Of a stretch of DNA of 64,000 nt, positions 1-10,800 are shown in pieces. A model generated the notes under the pieces. The model made no database searches. It was given only the letters and a program-made list of their open reading frames with translations, and had not been told where the DNA came from. The stretch is from Xiphydria camelus (lineage: Eukaryota; Arthropoda; Insecta; Hymenoptera; Xiphydriidae). The stretch's first letter is position 1. Every line of letters starts with the position of its first letter. Where the stretch lies: positions 22,616,684 to 22,680,683 of the forward strand of contig OY783198.1 in assembly GCA_963678675.1 (NCBI GenBank). The letters run 5' to 3'. A program made the translations under genes and the position numbers.

Positions 1-3000
1 GAGCATTCCGCGGCGCTCGGGAAAATACGGAAGTGGAAAGCCGTGGGCCTCCCATATCGATTGCCTCGCACACCGTCGTCGTCGACGCGGCGCTCCGGCC
101 AGGCTCGTGTGCGAGACACGCGCGGAGAGGGGCGAAAATGGGGGGTGAAATCGCTGCGACGTCGGGCGTTGCGCAGCTGTGTTCGCTCGACGCGCGCCGT
201 GGAGTCGCCGCGAGATTAATTTCTGGGATTCTTTCGGCGGAAGTGGGGGGGGGGGGGGGGGTACCGAGTCACTTCGGACGAATGTTGATAGTGGCGTTAA
301 TTGAGAGAGACGTCGCGAGTCGGTTGGCCTCTGGGGTCTACCTTCAGCAGTGGAAGCCGGGGGTCAACTGCGCAGTCCTCTTGACCTTATTTCAAATCGA
401 ACGACGGCTGAGTGAAATATTTATTGTCTTGATTAGATTTCTCTAGAGAACCCGAGTAAGCATTTTTTCGCAATTATTTCCAATTTTTCTGCAATTTACG
501 ATATTTGAAATCATAGAGAGAAGATCGCTTTGTTCTTAATTTTTATATCCACGCAGTTTTTAGCGACAAGTATATAATGGTGATTCTCGATTCTTATCTC
601 CGATTTCCGACCTGCGACATTTGTCAGATTTCCTCCTCGTTATACTCCTCCTTCCAATTCTTCTTTTTTGCTCCCCCAGCTCTCACCCCTTTCCCGGAAG
701 CAATATCTCGTCGAATCGCGCGAATTTGACGCCCGGCCAAGGATGTCACCGCGGTACTTCCTGTCTTCGGACTAACCGACTTTCTCGATTACTATAAATA
801 GGGAGCGCGCGGCGCTGACACTTCCCCGAGACTCTCGGTCTCTCCGCTTCCCGCTCCCAATTCGCGGGCGAAGCCCGAGGGTGTCCGCTCGAAATTGCAT
901 CGCTGCTTCCTCGTCGCAGAGCGGGAGGCGAGAGAGAGAAAAAGTGAGCGAGTGTGCATCGAGTATCTCTCTCGCTCCCGTTTGGCTCGTCGAGTTTCTT
1001 ATTGCCAGGCCAAAGCCGGAGGTCGACGATCGACACTCGTTTTTCTTCATACCGGAACTCGGCGTTATTTACTCTTTCTCGTTGCACCGCGGCGCGCGTC
1101 CGTCGTTCTTTTCGCGGCGCATCGAGCTTGCCGCGACGAGCGTTGTAGACACACTTGTTCTCGATCCTTGGATTTACGGGGTAGAATGGGGTGGATGTTG
1201 CACTCGAAGAGCGGCACCGTGTCCACTTCTATCGCCTGTTACCTCGTTCTCCTTTAACTTCGGCTCGATTTGACGGAATACTTTTTTTGAGAAATACACT
1301 CCGGACGACTGAGAAGTCCCGCGTCGACACGGGGTAGTCGCAGTGAGAGCGAACATCGCTGTACCATTGTCTCAGAATCACCTTTATCTCGCCAAATACA
1401 AAACTTTTCGGATGAAAACGAACGCCACCTTGAGCCCCGCTTCATTCCGCGTACGTGTGCCTTACGCAGCTAGAAGACACTCGGGGCAAACAGGTTTCCT
1501 CTCCTCCGACTTTATGTCGACCCCTTCGAGCTCCCACGAACACCTCTCAGCGTCCCTCGCCCGATCCTTCCGATCTCCTCTCCGTTTTAATCGCCGTCAC
1601 GCTTCGACGCGCGGCTAGCCCCGCGCAAAAAGCGGCGGATACGAGTCAATCAATTCGACGGCGACGCCTCCCCTGACGAGCGTGGAATACTCTCGACGCG
1701 TACCTACGCGAAACGAAGCGCACCGCGCCTCTCCCGCTCGAGTTTACCGCTTTACCGGACGAAGCGGATCGCGTCGACAATCCGTGCCAAGGGCTGCCTC
1801 GCCTCGACGCGCAATCGACTTACGAGCGGCACCGAGTCGTAACTCCCGCAGTCTCGGGGCGAGATATCGACCTCGAACTCGCCTCGTCGACCGGTGATTT
1901 CTCCGACAAATGGTGTACGGGTATCCCGAGCGTCGAACGAGGTGCAGCGCCGTCGCTGCGGGTTGATGGGTACACCTTTTTCTCACGATCGGCGGAGGAG
2001 GTTTACGCATCTCCGGTTGGTTACGCTCGCGGCAGCGAGCCCTCTAACCGTACAAACGCTTCGGGAGGATCGAAATTGCCGCGGCTCGCCCGTAGAAACG
2101 GCTTCTATTCCGATCTCATCCGCTCCGCGTACTTCAATAGGTGTAAGAAACTTTTTAAGATTCGACTCGAGCAATCTGCGTGGAAACGCGTGGAGCTCAT
2201 TAATATTAAAATTCGCCGAACCTCTCAATCCCCACCGTATCACGGCACGCTACACGGAGAGAAACCGCGTGAGATTTCACTTTCGACGCGGAGAGATGCG
2301 ATCTTTGCCTCCTCCCCGCGCGATAAGTAGGCTGTGTATCAACGAAAAATTGCGCGGAGCGAATGCGAGATTCGAGAGTGAATTGCCGGACGACGATTAG
2401 CTGAGACACGAGAGGAATCATCGCCAGGAATAACCGATCGGAATATTAACTCACTCGGCCCGCCGCGATTGGCCGTCGTGACATTATCGTGCGACCGTTA
2501 ACAGATTTGCGCGTGGTGGGACTTTTTTTTTTTTCTCCTACGGTCAGGTGCATAGGATATGCGCAGCGACATGTAACAAGCGCGCGAGGGCGTTCACCAA
2601 AGACGACCGTTATCGCGCGCGTGTAGTCCGGCCGGGAGGGCCCGTTCCGCCTTTCCCAGAAGCGACGCGCGCGGCTCTACGGCGGGATATACCGTGTGCC
2701 TGCGGGGTCGCTGCTACTCGCCGTCCGGCTCGGCGACGGATCCTGATCGCGCGGAGATGGCAAAGGCCGCGCGCGCCGCGTCGCCGTGTAGCCAGGCAAA
2801 GATACGCGCGGTGCAGCGAGGGAGGCGGCTAGGCCAGAGCGGGGCCCGCGCGCGCTGCCGGCCGGTCGACCGGCGTAGGACAACGCCGGGGTCGATGCCC
2901 GCGCTGTCCTCTGCCCCCCCCCCCCCCCCGCGCTTCGTATACTCACTGCTACTCTGTTCTACTCTGATCCTCCTCCCTCCCCGCGCTATCACTCTCTCTC

Positions 3001-4647
3001 TCGTTCCGCACAACCACTCTCGCGACCACTCGACTCCGAATCCATCTCTCCCTCCCCCCCCTCATTCCACTCTCGCGATGCACCCCGCGCGCGTGTCAAA
3101 GCGCGATTTTTTTCGCTTTCGCGTTCTCCTTTCGTCGGCTGTCGCGATACGAGGCGCGAGCGAGTCTGATATCTCACGGATGACGGAGTCGGGCGAATGA
3201 ATAAAGAGAGATCTGTTGACTGGGTTGAAATTATGCGACGTTTAGTTACTTTATATGATTGTGACTCTTGTTTGCAATTTTTTAACCCTTCGTTGCTCAC
3301 GTGGGGTGTAGGCTACACCCCAGCCTCCTTTTTTTTTGCATGCCACGCCTAGAGCATTTTTTTTCTCGAGGTTGGCACTTTCAGTACCTTTCGGGAACAT
3401 TTCATTAAAAAATTTGGCACCAAGAGCGCAAGACAAAACCGATTTGTTTATCCGACAGAACGCTGCAAAGAGTTAAAAAGTGATTTTTAATAATCTGTAA
3501 TTAATGTAATATTTAATGTTTTTCTATAAAACTTGTTCCAATTTGTTAATTTGTCCTTCGTTAATAAAACGAGAATATGATAATTATCCTCAGCCTATTA
3601 TTTATACTATTTTTCTATAAAAATCGGCAGGGAGATCTGAGCGTCTGAAAACCGAGACCTCATGTACCGAGACTTCGAGTGTTGTTTTCAATTAGAAAAT
3701 TACGAAATTAATTTTTTTTCAATGTTGAGATCATTAGGCAATATCTCAAGCTTTAAAATAAAAAAAAAGTATTAAAAAACTTCAATTTTTCACTAAGAAA
3801 ACGTTAATTCTTACTGGGTTGTAGGGTGCACCCCAGGTGAGCTTTTATGTTTCAAAAACCTACGTGAGTAACGAAGGGTTAAGACAAAATGAATAATTAT
3901 ACTGAAAATTTGCTGGAAGAAAATCGCCTTTGAAATTCCATGCGCACGCGTCTCTCGGTTCTGTCGACGAAGGGTGCAGTAATAGAAAGCGAGGAGTGAG
4001 AAACTAGGAGGGAAACTAGGGAGAGAGAGAGAGAGAGAGAAAGTACATCGCGTTCAATGCGAAGAGCAATCTGCATTCCGGGGGCTGCAGGCAGGTTGCA
4101 GCCCAGCGATAGCTCATCCATCGATACATCGTTACGATTATCCGTGTGCCGGCGTATCCGTCGACAGGTTATCGATTATATCACGGTGCGCCCGACAAAG
4201 AACCGCTTCGACACGATCGGCGGCTCTTTGGATGCGCGACAGAATCGCGCCGCGCGAGTTCCCTGCGCGTGTATACCTTTGATACCGCGCGACGAATCGA
4301 TCGCGGGTCGTCTGCAGGCCGCGCGGAAAGAAAATTTCCCTCGTTCGGATAAACGTTTTCCGAATGGTATTCATCGAATAATTGATACGATCGGAAGGAG
4401 TAATGATTTATTACGAAACGTCGATCGCTCAAATAAAACCCGTGTCAAATCGGAATCGATTTCACAATCGTATCAATATTTGTCAGGCACTGCATTCCTA
4501 CATTGTATTTAATTGTAGGAATTAGAAAAACAACCGAGATTTTCACCACATTTCCAACAACGCCGATAATTTATTACTCCCTGCAATTACAGTAACTATT
4601 TTTTTTTAGACTAATCTAATCGTTTTCTCTCATCCTCTTTGTTCCAG
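1..4647 (+). other. Upstream intron or 5' region of the lilli gene, no coding exon recognised
   Basis: No open frame here looks like protein and no exon could be joined in phase to the exon starting at 4648. The first coding exon visible begins with one base of a split codon, so at least one coding exon must lie further left. The stretch is GC-rich with many CpGs up to about 3 kb and AT-richer after that. It holds a G run (246-260), a T run near 2521, a C run near 2917, a GA run (4021-4040) and a TTAA-flanked mobile element (3286-3878). A TATA-like octamer sits at 793-800 but nothing else marks a promoter there. Confidence 0.5.
3286..3878. mobile_element. piggyBac-type non-autonomous element (MITE), 593 bp
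   Basis: The element begins CCCTTCGTTGCTCACGT and ends in the reverse complement CCCTTCGTTACTCACGT, a terminal inverted repeat matching at 16 of 17 bases. It is flanked on both sides by TTAA (3282-3285 and 3879-3882), the target duplication that defines piggyBac transposition. Inside each end lies a second, shorter palindrome: TGGGGTGTAGGCTACACCCCA-like at 3302-3322 and a diverged version near 3817-3836. The core is AT-rich and has no transposase frame, so the copy is non-autonomous and needs a transposase made elsewhere. The flanking TTAA and CCC ends are seen directly; the superfamily call is from known piggyBac features. Confidence 0.8.
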
Positions 4648-4702
4648 GAATCTCGAGCGCGACCTAAGCCTCTCCGAGGACAGCGAGGACGAGGGAACCA
4701 AG
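4648..4702 (+). CDS. lilli: lilli coding exon a
   Basis: A strong pyrimidine tract and CAG precede the exon and GTAGGC follows it. It starts with the last base of a split codon and then reads [18 protein letters not shown], an acidic serine motif like the LSLSxD region of other AF4-family proteins. The exon ends in phase 0. It is the first exon of the gene that I can recognise in the window. Confidence 0.75.
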
Positions 4703-7700
4703 GTAGGCATTCGATTTACGACCGACGTTCTTACGATCGCCGATTTTCAACAACGCACCTCCGTTCGGACATACGCGCATCCGCGACCGATACGCAAACG
4801 AAGTCGTTACCTCCGTAATTAGCGTGTCGCTTCCCCGCACACGGTTATCGCGCACATGTACGCATTCGCCCACTGACGCGCACACACCCAACCGACACTA
4901 TCGTCGTCGCGTACACACGGGCCACTTTATAATTGCAGCTGTTACGCAACAACTCCCCGCGCGCGTATATCGCTCGGCCCTTGTATACACGCGATACGCG
5001 CGCTCAGTCGCCAGTGATTGCGATTTCGTTCCTCGCGTTATTTCTTCGATCGCGCGTCGGCGCTGCATCGGTTGCTTCGCCGAACCGAACGCCGCAGCGC
5101 CTTTGCGTTCCCTTCGTTCGCGTACGTCGCGCGAGAAGTGGCATTCCAGGCGCGGGAGAACCTCGGTGACACAAAACGCTGGCTGTTTTCGCCGGAAAAG
5201 CCGCGCGCGCGTAATATCGCTACACAGTAATCGCGCGCTCGGCCGTTCCGAATCGTGACAGTACTCTCCTTGTTCGCAGGGCTTGTCGTCGAGGGCGACG
5301 AGGAACCTCAGGAGTCCGGATCTAACCGTCGAGTGAGTATATCGTGCCGTCCACGCCATCTCGCTCTCATTCCTCTTCTTCCGCTCCTTATACACTCTCC
5401 TCCCTCCTTTTCTTTCGGCCGCTCGACGTGCAACCGTCGCGGATTCATCGAGGAGAGGAACGCGTATACGCGCGCGATTCGTAGAGAGGCGGCCCCCGTC
5501 GTTTCTCCTCGATCTAAATATAGCGTACCCAGTATCGCGACCCACTAGCCGCTAACGAGTCGCGCGGCCCGTTGCTTTCCTCGCGCGCGCGCGACACTCG
5601 TGCAATCTGTCGACGTTGTCATCGTCATCGTCCTCGTCCGGTAGGCGCTGCTGCGCGCCGCGACGGCAACGACGACGAAGACGTCGCGCTTCCAACTTCC
5701 ACGGTCACGTTCGATGGGTGGGACGCGGTTACACGGCGTCCGATCGTTCAAAGCGACGCGCTGGAGACAGCTTGCGACGTCTCCTTCTCGCTTCTCGTTT
5801 TGCTTTTTTCCTCCCGAGACACGCGGAGCGTTTGAAACGCGCACTTGGCATGTATCGGTATATTTAGACGCCGAGAGATCTCACCAGCATTTTGCGGTCG
5901 CGATTAGAGTTTGTTTAGGTGTCGCGAAATTTGTTCGTTGATTTCTTTTTAGACGCAGTCCGGTTTTCTCATTTTATTTTTCCTATAAAAAAATGACTCC
6001 AATAATCCAAAGACACATTTTCCTTACAAATGAAAATTAGAAAACATCCCGACGTAGCAATTACGCACGTAATATAAATGGTACCGATAATTGCGTAGCC
6101 TCTCGACTCCACTAATTCCCGCGATGACGCCCGCACCGCCTCCATTGGCGCCGATGTCTCCGATGGAGATGTCGCCCGACCCGATATCACCCCCGAGGCC
6201 TCTCAGTCCGCCCCGGTCCTCTCCACCGTCGAGAGAACGGACGCCCGAACGGGCGCTCTCGCCACCGCCAGCAGTCTGCAGCCCGCTGGAAAAGCGTTCT
6301 CCCAGTCCCGCGATAATTCCGAGACCTCCGAGTCCGCCGGAACAGGCCCCGCAAAGTTCCGGAAGCGCCAGCTCCAGCTCGGACTCCGGTTCGGATTCCG
6401 GGTCAGACAGCAGTGACGACTCCGAGGACGAGGCCCCACCGCCGCTCATCAAGGGACCTTCCACGCCGCCTTCGGTTTCTCCCGAGGCGCAGCTCGTCGA
6501 AGAGCCACCGCCGGCTGTCGAGGAGTCCAGGAGCAGGTGGAATCTGATGTCTTTTTTGAATAAGACCGTGCAACCCGAGGAGCAGGCTTCCGAGAACAAG
6601 CCGACACGGGTAAGTCGAAATTTAATGCTTTCGGGTTTAGATACGAGTCAGAGCTGAGCACTCGAAAAATCTCCACATGGGATTAACTTTGAAAAATATT
6701 CCGTATCGATATAAATTCCAAGTTGTTGTATAAGAAGGTAAATCAAATCAGAGTGGAATTGCCATTTTTCCGCGATACAGATTTATATCTCAGAATTAGG
6801 GGAACTCAGGGGGACAAATTTTCATGTCACGTCACGTTTCAGGATGCAACCAGACACGACGGCTCCCGCGAAGGCGTCGTCACGAACCCTTCGAAGAACC
6901 ACGCGATTGACAACGGGCGCGATTGGCAGCTGGATGAGGCCATCAAACGGACCGGGAACGTGACGCCGCTGAGTCTGTTGAGCGACAGCGACCACCAGTC
7001 CGAGATGGAGAAAACGAAGCCGATCGTGGAAGAGCCCAGGGCGCAGCCGGAGAAGCCGAAGCCGCCCGACGTGAAGAAGCGCGGTCGACCGAGAAAATCG
7101 ACCAAGAGTCCCAAGGCGCACAGGACGACCGAAGAGAGCGGAAAGGCCGGCGTCGGAGGCAAGCGCAGCAGAGCGAGAGTGGCCAGTCCGAAGAAGAAGC
7201 CGCTCTCGAAGCCGACGGTTTCGACGAGCGACGACGCCAGCGACGCCCGTACCCAGGTCGTCTCGAGTGACTCGGAGAGCGAACGACCGAATCCTGCCTC
7301 CAGGACGAGGGAACTCGCGACGGTTTCGTCCGCTCCTGCGATCATTTCCGAAAAGTGTCGACCAGCGTTGAGCGTCTCTTCGAGCGAGGACGAGGGTCCG
7401 TCGCGCCATCACAGCGCCTCCGAGGACGAAGACGCCACGGCGGCCGCTTGGGATCGCTTGTCGATAAAGAAGATCAAGCTGACGGAGTCTTCGAAGAAGG
7501 CGGATAAGAAGAAAACTCCATCGAAGACGAAGCCGAGGAGGCCGAGGTCAAGGGTGACAAGTGTGACGGGACACCAGTCGGACTCGGACAGCGAGACTGC
7601 GGTGGCCGTTAGGAGCAGCCGGAAGAAGGTGGCTAGGGTACCGCCGAGACCCAGGGTGCCTCCCACGAGAGCCACGTCACCCGATAACTCCGACAGCGAC

Positions 7701-8085
7701 AATAGCCCCACGCCAAAGTTACAGGAAGAGGGAGGAAACGTGCAGGACAAGAAGAAGAGCGACACGCTGCGTAAGCTCTTCTCCAACGCGAAGGGCGGTG
7801 CGAAAGGTGGCGGCAAGGGTGGCAAGGGTGGAAAAGGCGGCGGAAAGTATGGAATTTACGTCGAGGGATACCCCACGTCCGCTCTGACTCCCAGCGGCGG
7901 AGAGAGTCCCTACAAGAGACCGTCCTCGCAAATGTCACTTCCGCTGTTGACCTACGTCAACGGCATGCCCAGCCTCTTCTGTCGGCTGGATCTCAGTCGA
8001 CTGTCGCACGTGCCGCAAGGTACGCGCGGTCAAGAACTCAGGCAACGCACGGAGCTCCCCGATACGAGGCCGGCTTCCAGGCAAA

Positions 8086-8121
<36 letters not shown>

Positions 8122-10800
8122 GTACGGTAGCCGCTTCCGCTTCCCTTCTCCGACCTCCCACCCCCGAGGAAGGTGAGATCATCGATACCCCGCCGCCGCC
8201 CGAGACACGGACACACGGCGAGAGCCTCGGCAGCGAGAGCTTCGCGAAGACGCGGGCCAAGGCCGAGCCGACGACGACGGACTCGAAGAATAACGGTGTA
8301 ATCGGCGGTGGCGGCGGCAGTGGTGGTTGTAGTGGTAATAGTGCTATTAACGGTGGTGGTAGCGTCAGTGCGGCGAACGCGAGTGCCAGTAGTGCGGGTG
8401 GTAGTAGCAGCGGCAATGCGCCCAAGCGGAAACGTAATCCGAGTTGCAGTTCCGTGTCTAGTTTGAGTACCGTTTGTTCGGTGGACTCCAAGGCGAAGAA
8501 CCGTTCGGAGCACAAGGAGAAGAAGAAGAGGAAACGGAAGCATGTCGGTGTGGAATCCGTTGCGCCTAGACCTTCGTCCAGTCAGGTAAGGACGTTGCAT
8601 TTTCGCTTTTCTGGTAATCTTCGCGCGATCCTTCCTTCGGTATAATATAATATTAAGGAATGATTATTTTTCCTTGTAAGGTGTCATTCATTTGTAACAT
8701 AATAATTGCACTAACCAGTCTGCCACATGGTTTACGTGTGTCGAATTGGAATGAACCGATGACATCATCGAAGTGACCGGTAGATATAAATTTACCGAAA
8801 GGTCATACAACCGTCCCTAAATTTGTCGGCTCGGGTGTGACGAAATTGAGAGATCTCGCTACCACGACGCTTCCGTCGTGCAAATCTCACAGCGATGGCC
8901 GCGCGACTAATGCGCGTGCATTGCTTTGTGATTATTTTTATCTCGTGGCGCGTCGCATCACCGCGGACCTCGAGAGCTGTTTTGTTTGCTCGCTCTCGCG
9001 CGTCCGTCCGATCAACACAATATTGTTTTCGCGCAGTTGAATCCAGAGAGAGCCGGATATGTCGGAATTTCATTCAGCGTCGAAAAGCAACGTGACTCTA
9101 AATCTCTCGCCTATTTATCGCTTCGCAGCAAAGCATCTCTCATGTTTACGACTTTCATGATTGACGGGTGGGAATATTTTCATGAATATCGCGTTTCGTT
9201 TTTCTACTCAGCAAAACGACGTTCAGCCGACGAATCACGAGCGGGAAGACAGAACGGACAGTAGTCTGCTGCCACCACCACCCCCGCCTCAGCGCGTCTA
9301 CTATTCCTATTTCAACCCCCAAAATGAAATCAGGGACGATCAGGATAGGTAAGTGCCGTGATTCGATCGTGAGCGACGAGCTGAACGAATTTGGAAACGG
9401 TACACTCGACGAGCACGTTTTATACGTCTCAGGGACCAGAATCAGTACCTGACGGAAGCTAAGCGGCTGAAGCACAGCGCCGACGAAGAGTGCGAATTGA
9501 CGGCTCAAGGCATGCTTTACTTGGAAGCGGTTCTGTACTTCCTGTTGACCGGTCACGCTATGGAGTCCGATCCCCTCACGGAAAGGGCGTCCTTCACCAT
9601 GTACAAGGACACGCTCAGCCTGATCAAGTGAGTTACTAATAAACCTTGCGGTATTATTTTTTCGCATACTCTTGACAGCGACTAATATTGATCATCGTCT
9701 CTCTTCTTTTTCCAGATACATCTCCTCGAAGTTCAAGAGCCAGCAGAATAACTCTCCCGAGAGCAGTATACATAACAAGTTGGCTATTTTGAGGTGAGCG
9801 AGAGTCGACCGCTCTTCCTCGTCGAATGAATCGTTAAACGCGGTCTGAAAGATATAGCAGCGACGTTATGGTTAAGCTGGCGTTTGACAGCTACGACGGT
9901 TGATGCTGTGTTCAATTATTTATAACTCAACTTTTAGAATATAATTGAACCGCATCGCTCATTCGATATGCGCAAGCTTTATCGTCGCGTCACTGGCACG
10001 GGATCGAAGATTCGTACGACCGTAACTTTCGATAATGATATTCGAATCTCCCATTGTTTCAGCTTATGGTGCCAGTCTCTGATATACTTGAAGCTCTACA
10101 AGATGCGGAAACATGAAATCAAGGAGTATCAGAAGATATTGGCCGATTATCATCAAAAGGTAAGAGCGATATTTGATCTCTGACTCTTACTACGGACGTG
10201 AAAAAAGACGAACGCACACGCCATGCGATACGATCGAACGACCGATAACACCTTTTTCATTCGATTACAGCCGGCTCAGGCAACTCTCGTACAATCCGAA
10301 GGCCAGGGGACTCCCTCGCCCCTCTCTCCAACTCCTTCCCCAGCTGGCTCCGTCGGCTCGGTCGGTAGTCAGAGCTCCGGATACAGCAGTGGTCAGCCTC
10401 AGGCCGCTCCTTACGTCAGCGTACCCCTCACTGTTCACAACGCCATGCAGAAGCAGAATTATAACTCCAGCCTGCTGTCGAACTGCGTCGATCTCTGGGA
10501 TCAGGCGAACGCTCTGGTGACGGACAAGAACAGAGGTAAGGGCAATCGACGTAATTATTTAATGATGATTGATATTTTAATTCCCGATTACATCGGTTGA
10601 CTCTGTGATGATTCCTACTGTGTATCGGTATTCCATAGTGAGGGAGTCGCAAACATGAAGACTCAATTGCGTTTTGTACGAATATTCCAGATTTCTTTAT
10701 CGAGTTGGACGAGAAGATGGGACCTCTTACGATGATCAGCTCGCTGCGAGACTTGGTGCGCTACGTTCAGGCCGGTATAAAGAAACTGAGGGCCCTCTGA
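4648..10800 (+). CDS. lilli: lilliputian orthologue, AF4/FMR2 family member (C-terminal ten exons)
   Basis: AF4/FMR2 proteins are nuclear scaffolds of the super elongation complex that bring P-TEFb and ELL to paused RNA polymerase II; insects have one, lilliputian. Ten exons join in phase: 4648-4702, 5280-5332, 6099-6609, 6843-8585, 9212-9348, 9433-9627, 9716-9793, 10063-10159, 10271-10535, 10691-10800. They give about 1,080 residues ending at TGA 10798-10800. In visible-part numbering: proline-rich 37-110, serine/acidic stretch about 122-148, [11 protein letters not shown] about 180-192, AT-hook KKRGRPRK about 284-291, IDLS-like motif [11 protein letters not shown] near 590, poly-glycine near 625, basic KKKRKRK near 768, then the C-terminal homology domain from about 833 to the end. 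The N-terminal part is outside the window. The C-terminal domain makes the family call secure; orthology to lilli follows because insects carry a single member. Confidence 0.92.
5280..5332 (+). CDS. lilli: lilli coding exon b
   Basis: The acceptor is TTCGCAG and the donor GTGAGT. Read in phase 0 from the previous exon it gives [17 protein letters not shown] and leaves two bases (GA) of a split codon, which the next exon completes as GAC. The other frame is also open ([10 protein letters not shown]...), but only the phase-0 reading links both neighbours, so that one is chosen. Confidence 0.7.
6099..6609 (+). CDS. lilli: lilli coding exon c, proline-rich and serine/acidic region
   Basis: After completing an aspartate codon the exon encodes a proline-rich run (about residues 37-110), then a serine/aspartate/glutamate stretch at 6355-6432 that resembles the phospho-serine transactivation region of AF4 proteins, then [11 protein letters not shown]. 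The acceptor at 6097-6098 has a poor pyrimidine tract, but in-frame stops at 6070 and 6088 exclude an earlier start and no other upstream AG fits. The donor is GTAAGT in phase 0. Confidence 0.85.
6843..8585 (+). CDS. lilli: lilli large coding exon d: AT-hook, basic region, poly-Gly
   Basis: This 1,743 bp exon holds over half of the visible protein. It has a [11 protein letters not shown] segment, an AT-hook (KKRGRPRK, from 7074) for minor-groove DNA binding, several lysine-rich clusters, a glycine/lysine run (7792-7850), the family motif [16 protein letters not shown] near 7972-8018, poly-glycine from a GGC repeat (about 8089-8122), a serine/glycine linker and a KKKRKRK nuclear signal near 8519-8540. 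The acceptor is TTTCAG, the donor CAG|GTAAGG, both phase 0. Long open frames on the opposite strand here are by-products of the biased codons. Confidence 0.92.
9212..9348 (+). CDS. lilli: lilli coding exon e
   Basis: The exon runs from a TACTCAG acceptor to an AG|GTAAGT donor. It reads [20 protein letters not shown], a proline run, then [17 protein letters not shown], and leads into the C-terminal homology domain. It starts in phase 0 and ends two bases into an arginine codon that the next exon completes. Confidence 0.88.
9433..9627 (+). CDS. lilli: lilli coding exon f, start of C-terminal homology domain
   Basis: It encodes the opening helices of the AF4 C-terminal homology domain: [19 protein letters not shown], then [19 protein letters not shown] and [12 protein letters not shown]. 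The YLxEAKRLKHxAD start and the LEAxLxFLxxG helix are hallmark positions of this domain, which mediates homo- and heterodimerisation in the family. It ends at AA|GTGAGT, two bases into a lysine codon. Confidence 0.93.
9716..9793 (+). CDS. lilli: lilli coding exon g
   Basis: A strong pyrimidine tract and TTTTTCCAG precede it. It reads (K)[20 protein letters not shown] then KLAIL, and continues the C-terminal homology domain. Both junctions split codons at the second base and match the neighbours. Confidence 0.92.
10063..10159 (+). CDS. lilli: lilli coding exon h
   Basis: It reads (S)[18 protein letters not shown] then [14 protein letters not shown], a helix typical of the C-terminal homology domain (LCxRCxSLLxLRMFKLKK-type position). 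The acceptor is TGTTTCAG and the donor AAG|GTAAGA in phase 0. Confidence 0.93.
10271..10535 (+). CDS. lilli: lilli coding exon i
   Basis: The first half is a serine/proline/glycine linker ([17 protein letters not shown]...), which interrupts the domain as in other family members. The second half, [20 protein letters not shown] and then [16 protein letters not shown], returns to conserved helices. The donor is GAG|GTAAGG in phase 1. Confidence 0.93.
10691..10800 (+). CDS. lilli: lilli terminal coding exon and stop
   Basis: The exon completes a split aspartate codon and reads [20 protein letters not shown] then [16 protein letters not shown], followed by TGA at 10798-10800. Ending with VRYVQxGxxxL is the normal C-terminus of AF4/FMR2 proteins, so the 3' end of the coding region is intact. 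Confidence 0.95.

Noticed and set aside
793..800. TATAAATA as a promoter
   Set aside because: No convincing initiator or exon with a donor follows; one octamer is expected by chance in this length.
5953..6039. Acceptor TTCTTTTTAG as an earlier start for lilli exon c
   Set aside because: The pyrimidine tract is better than the one chosen, but the phase required by the previous exon meets a stop at about 6037-6039.
7935..8600. Long open frame on the minus strand opposite lilli (221 codons)
   Set aside because: It mirrors the lilli large exon; codon bias and the GGC repeat leave the opposite frame open. The sequence is low-complexity alanine/threonine/arginine with no domain.
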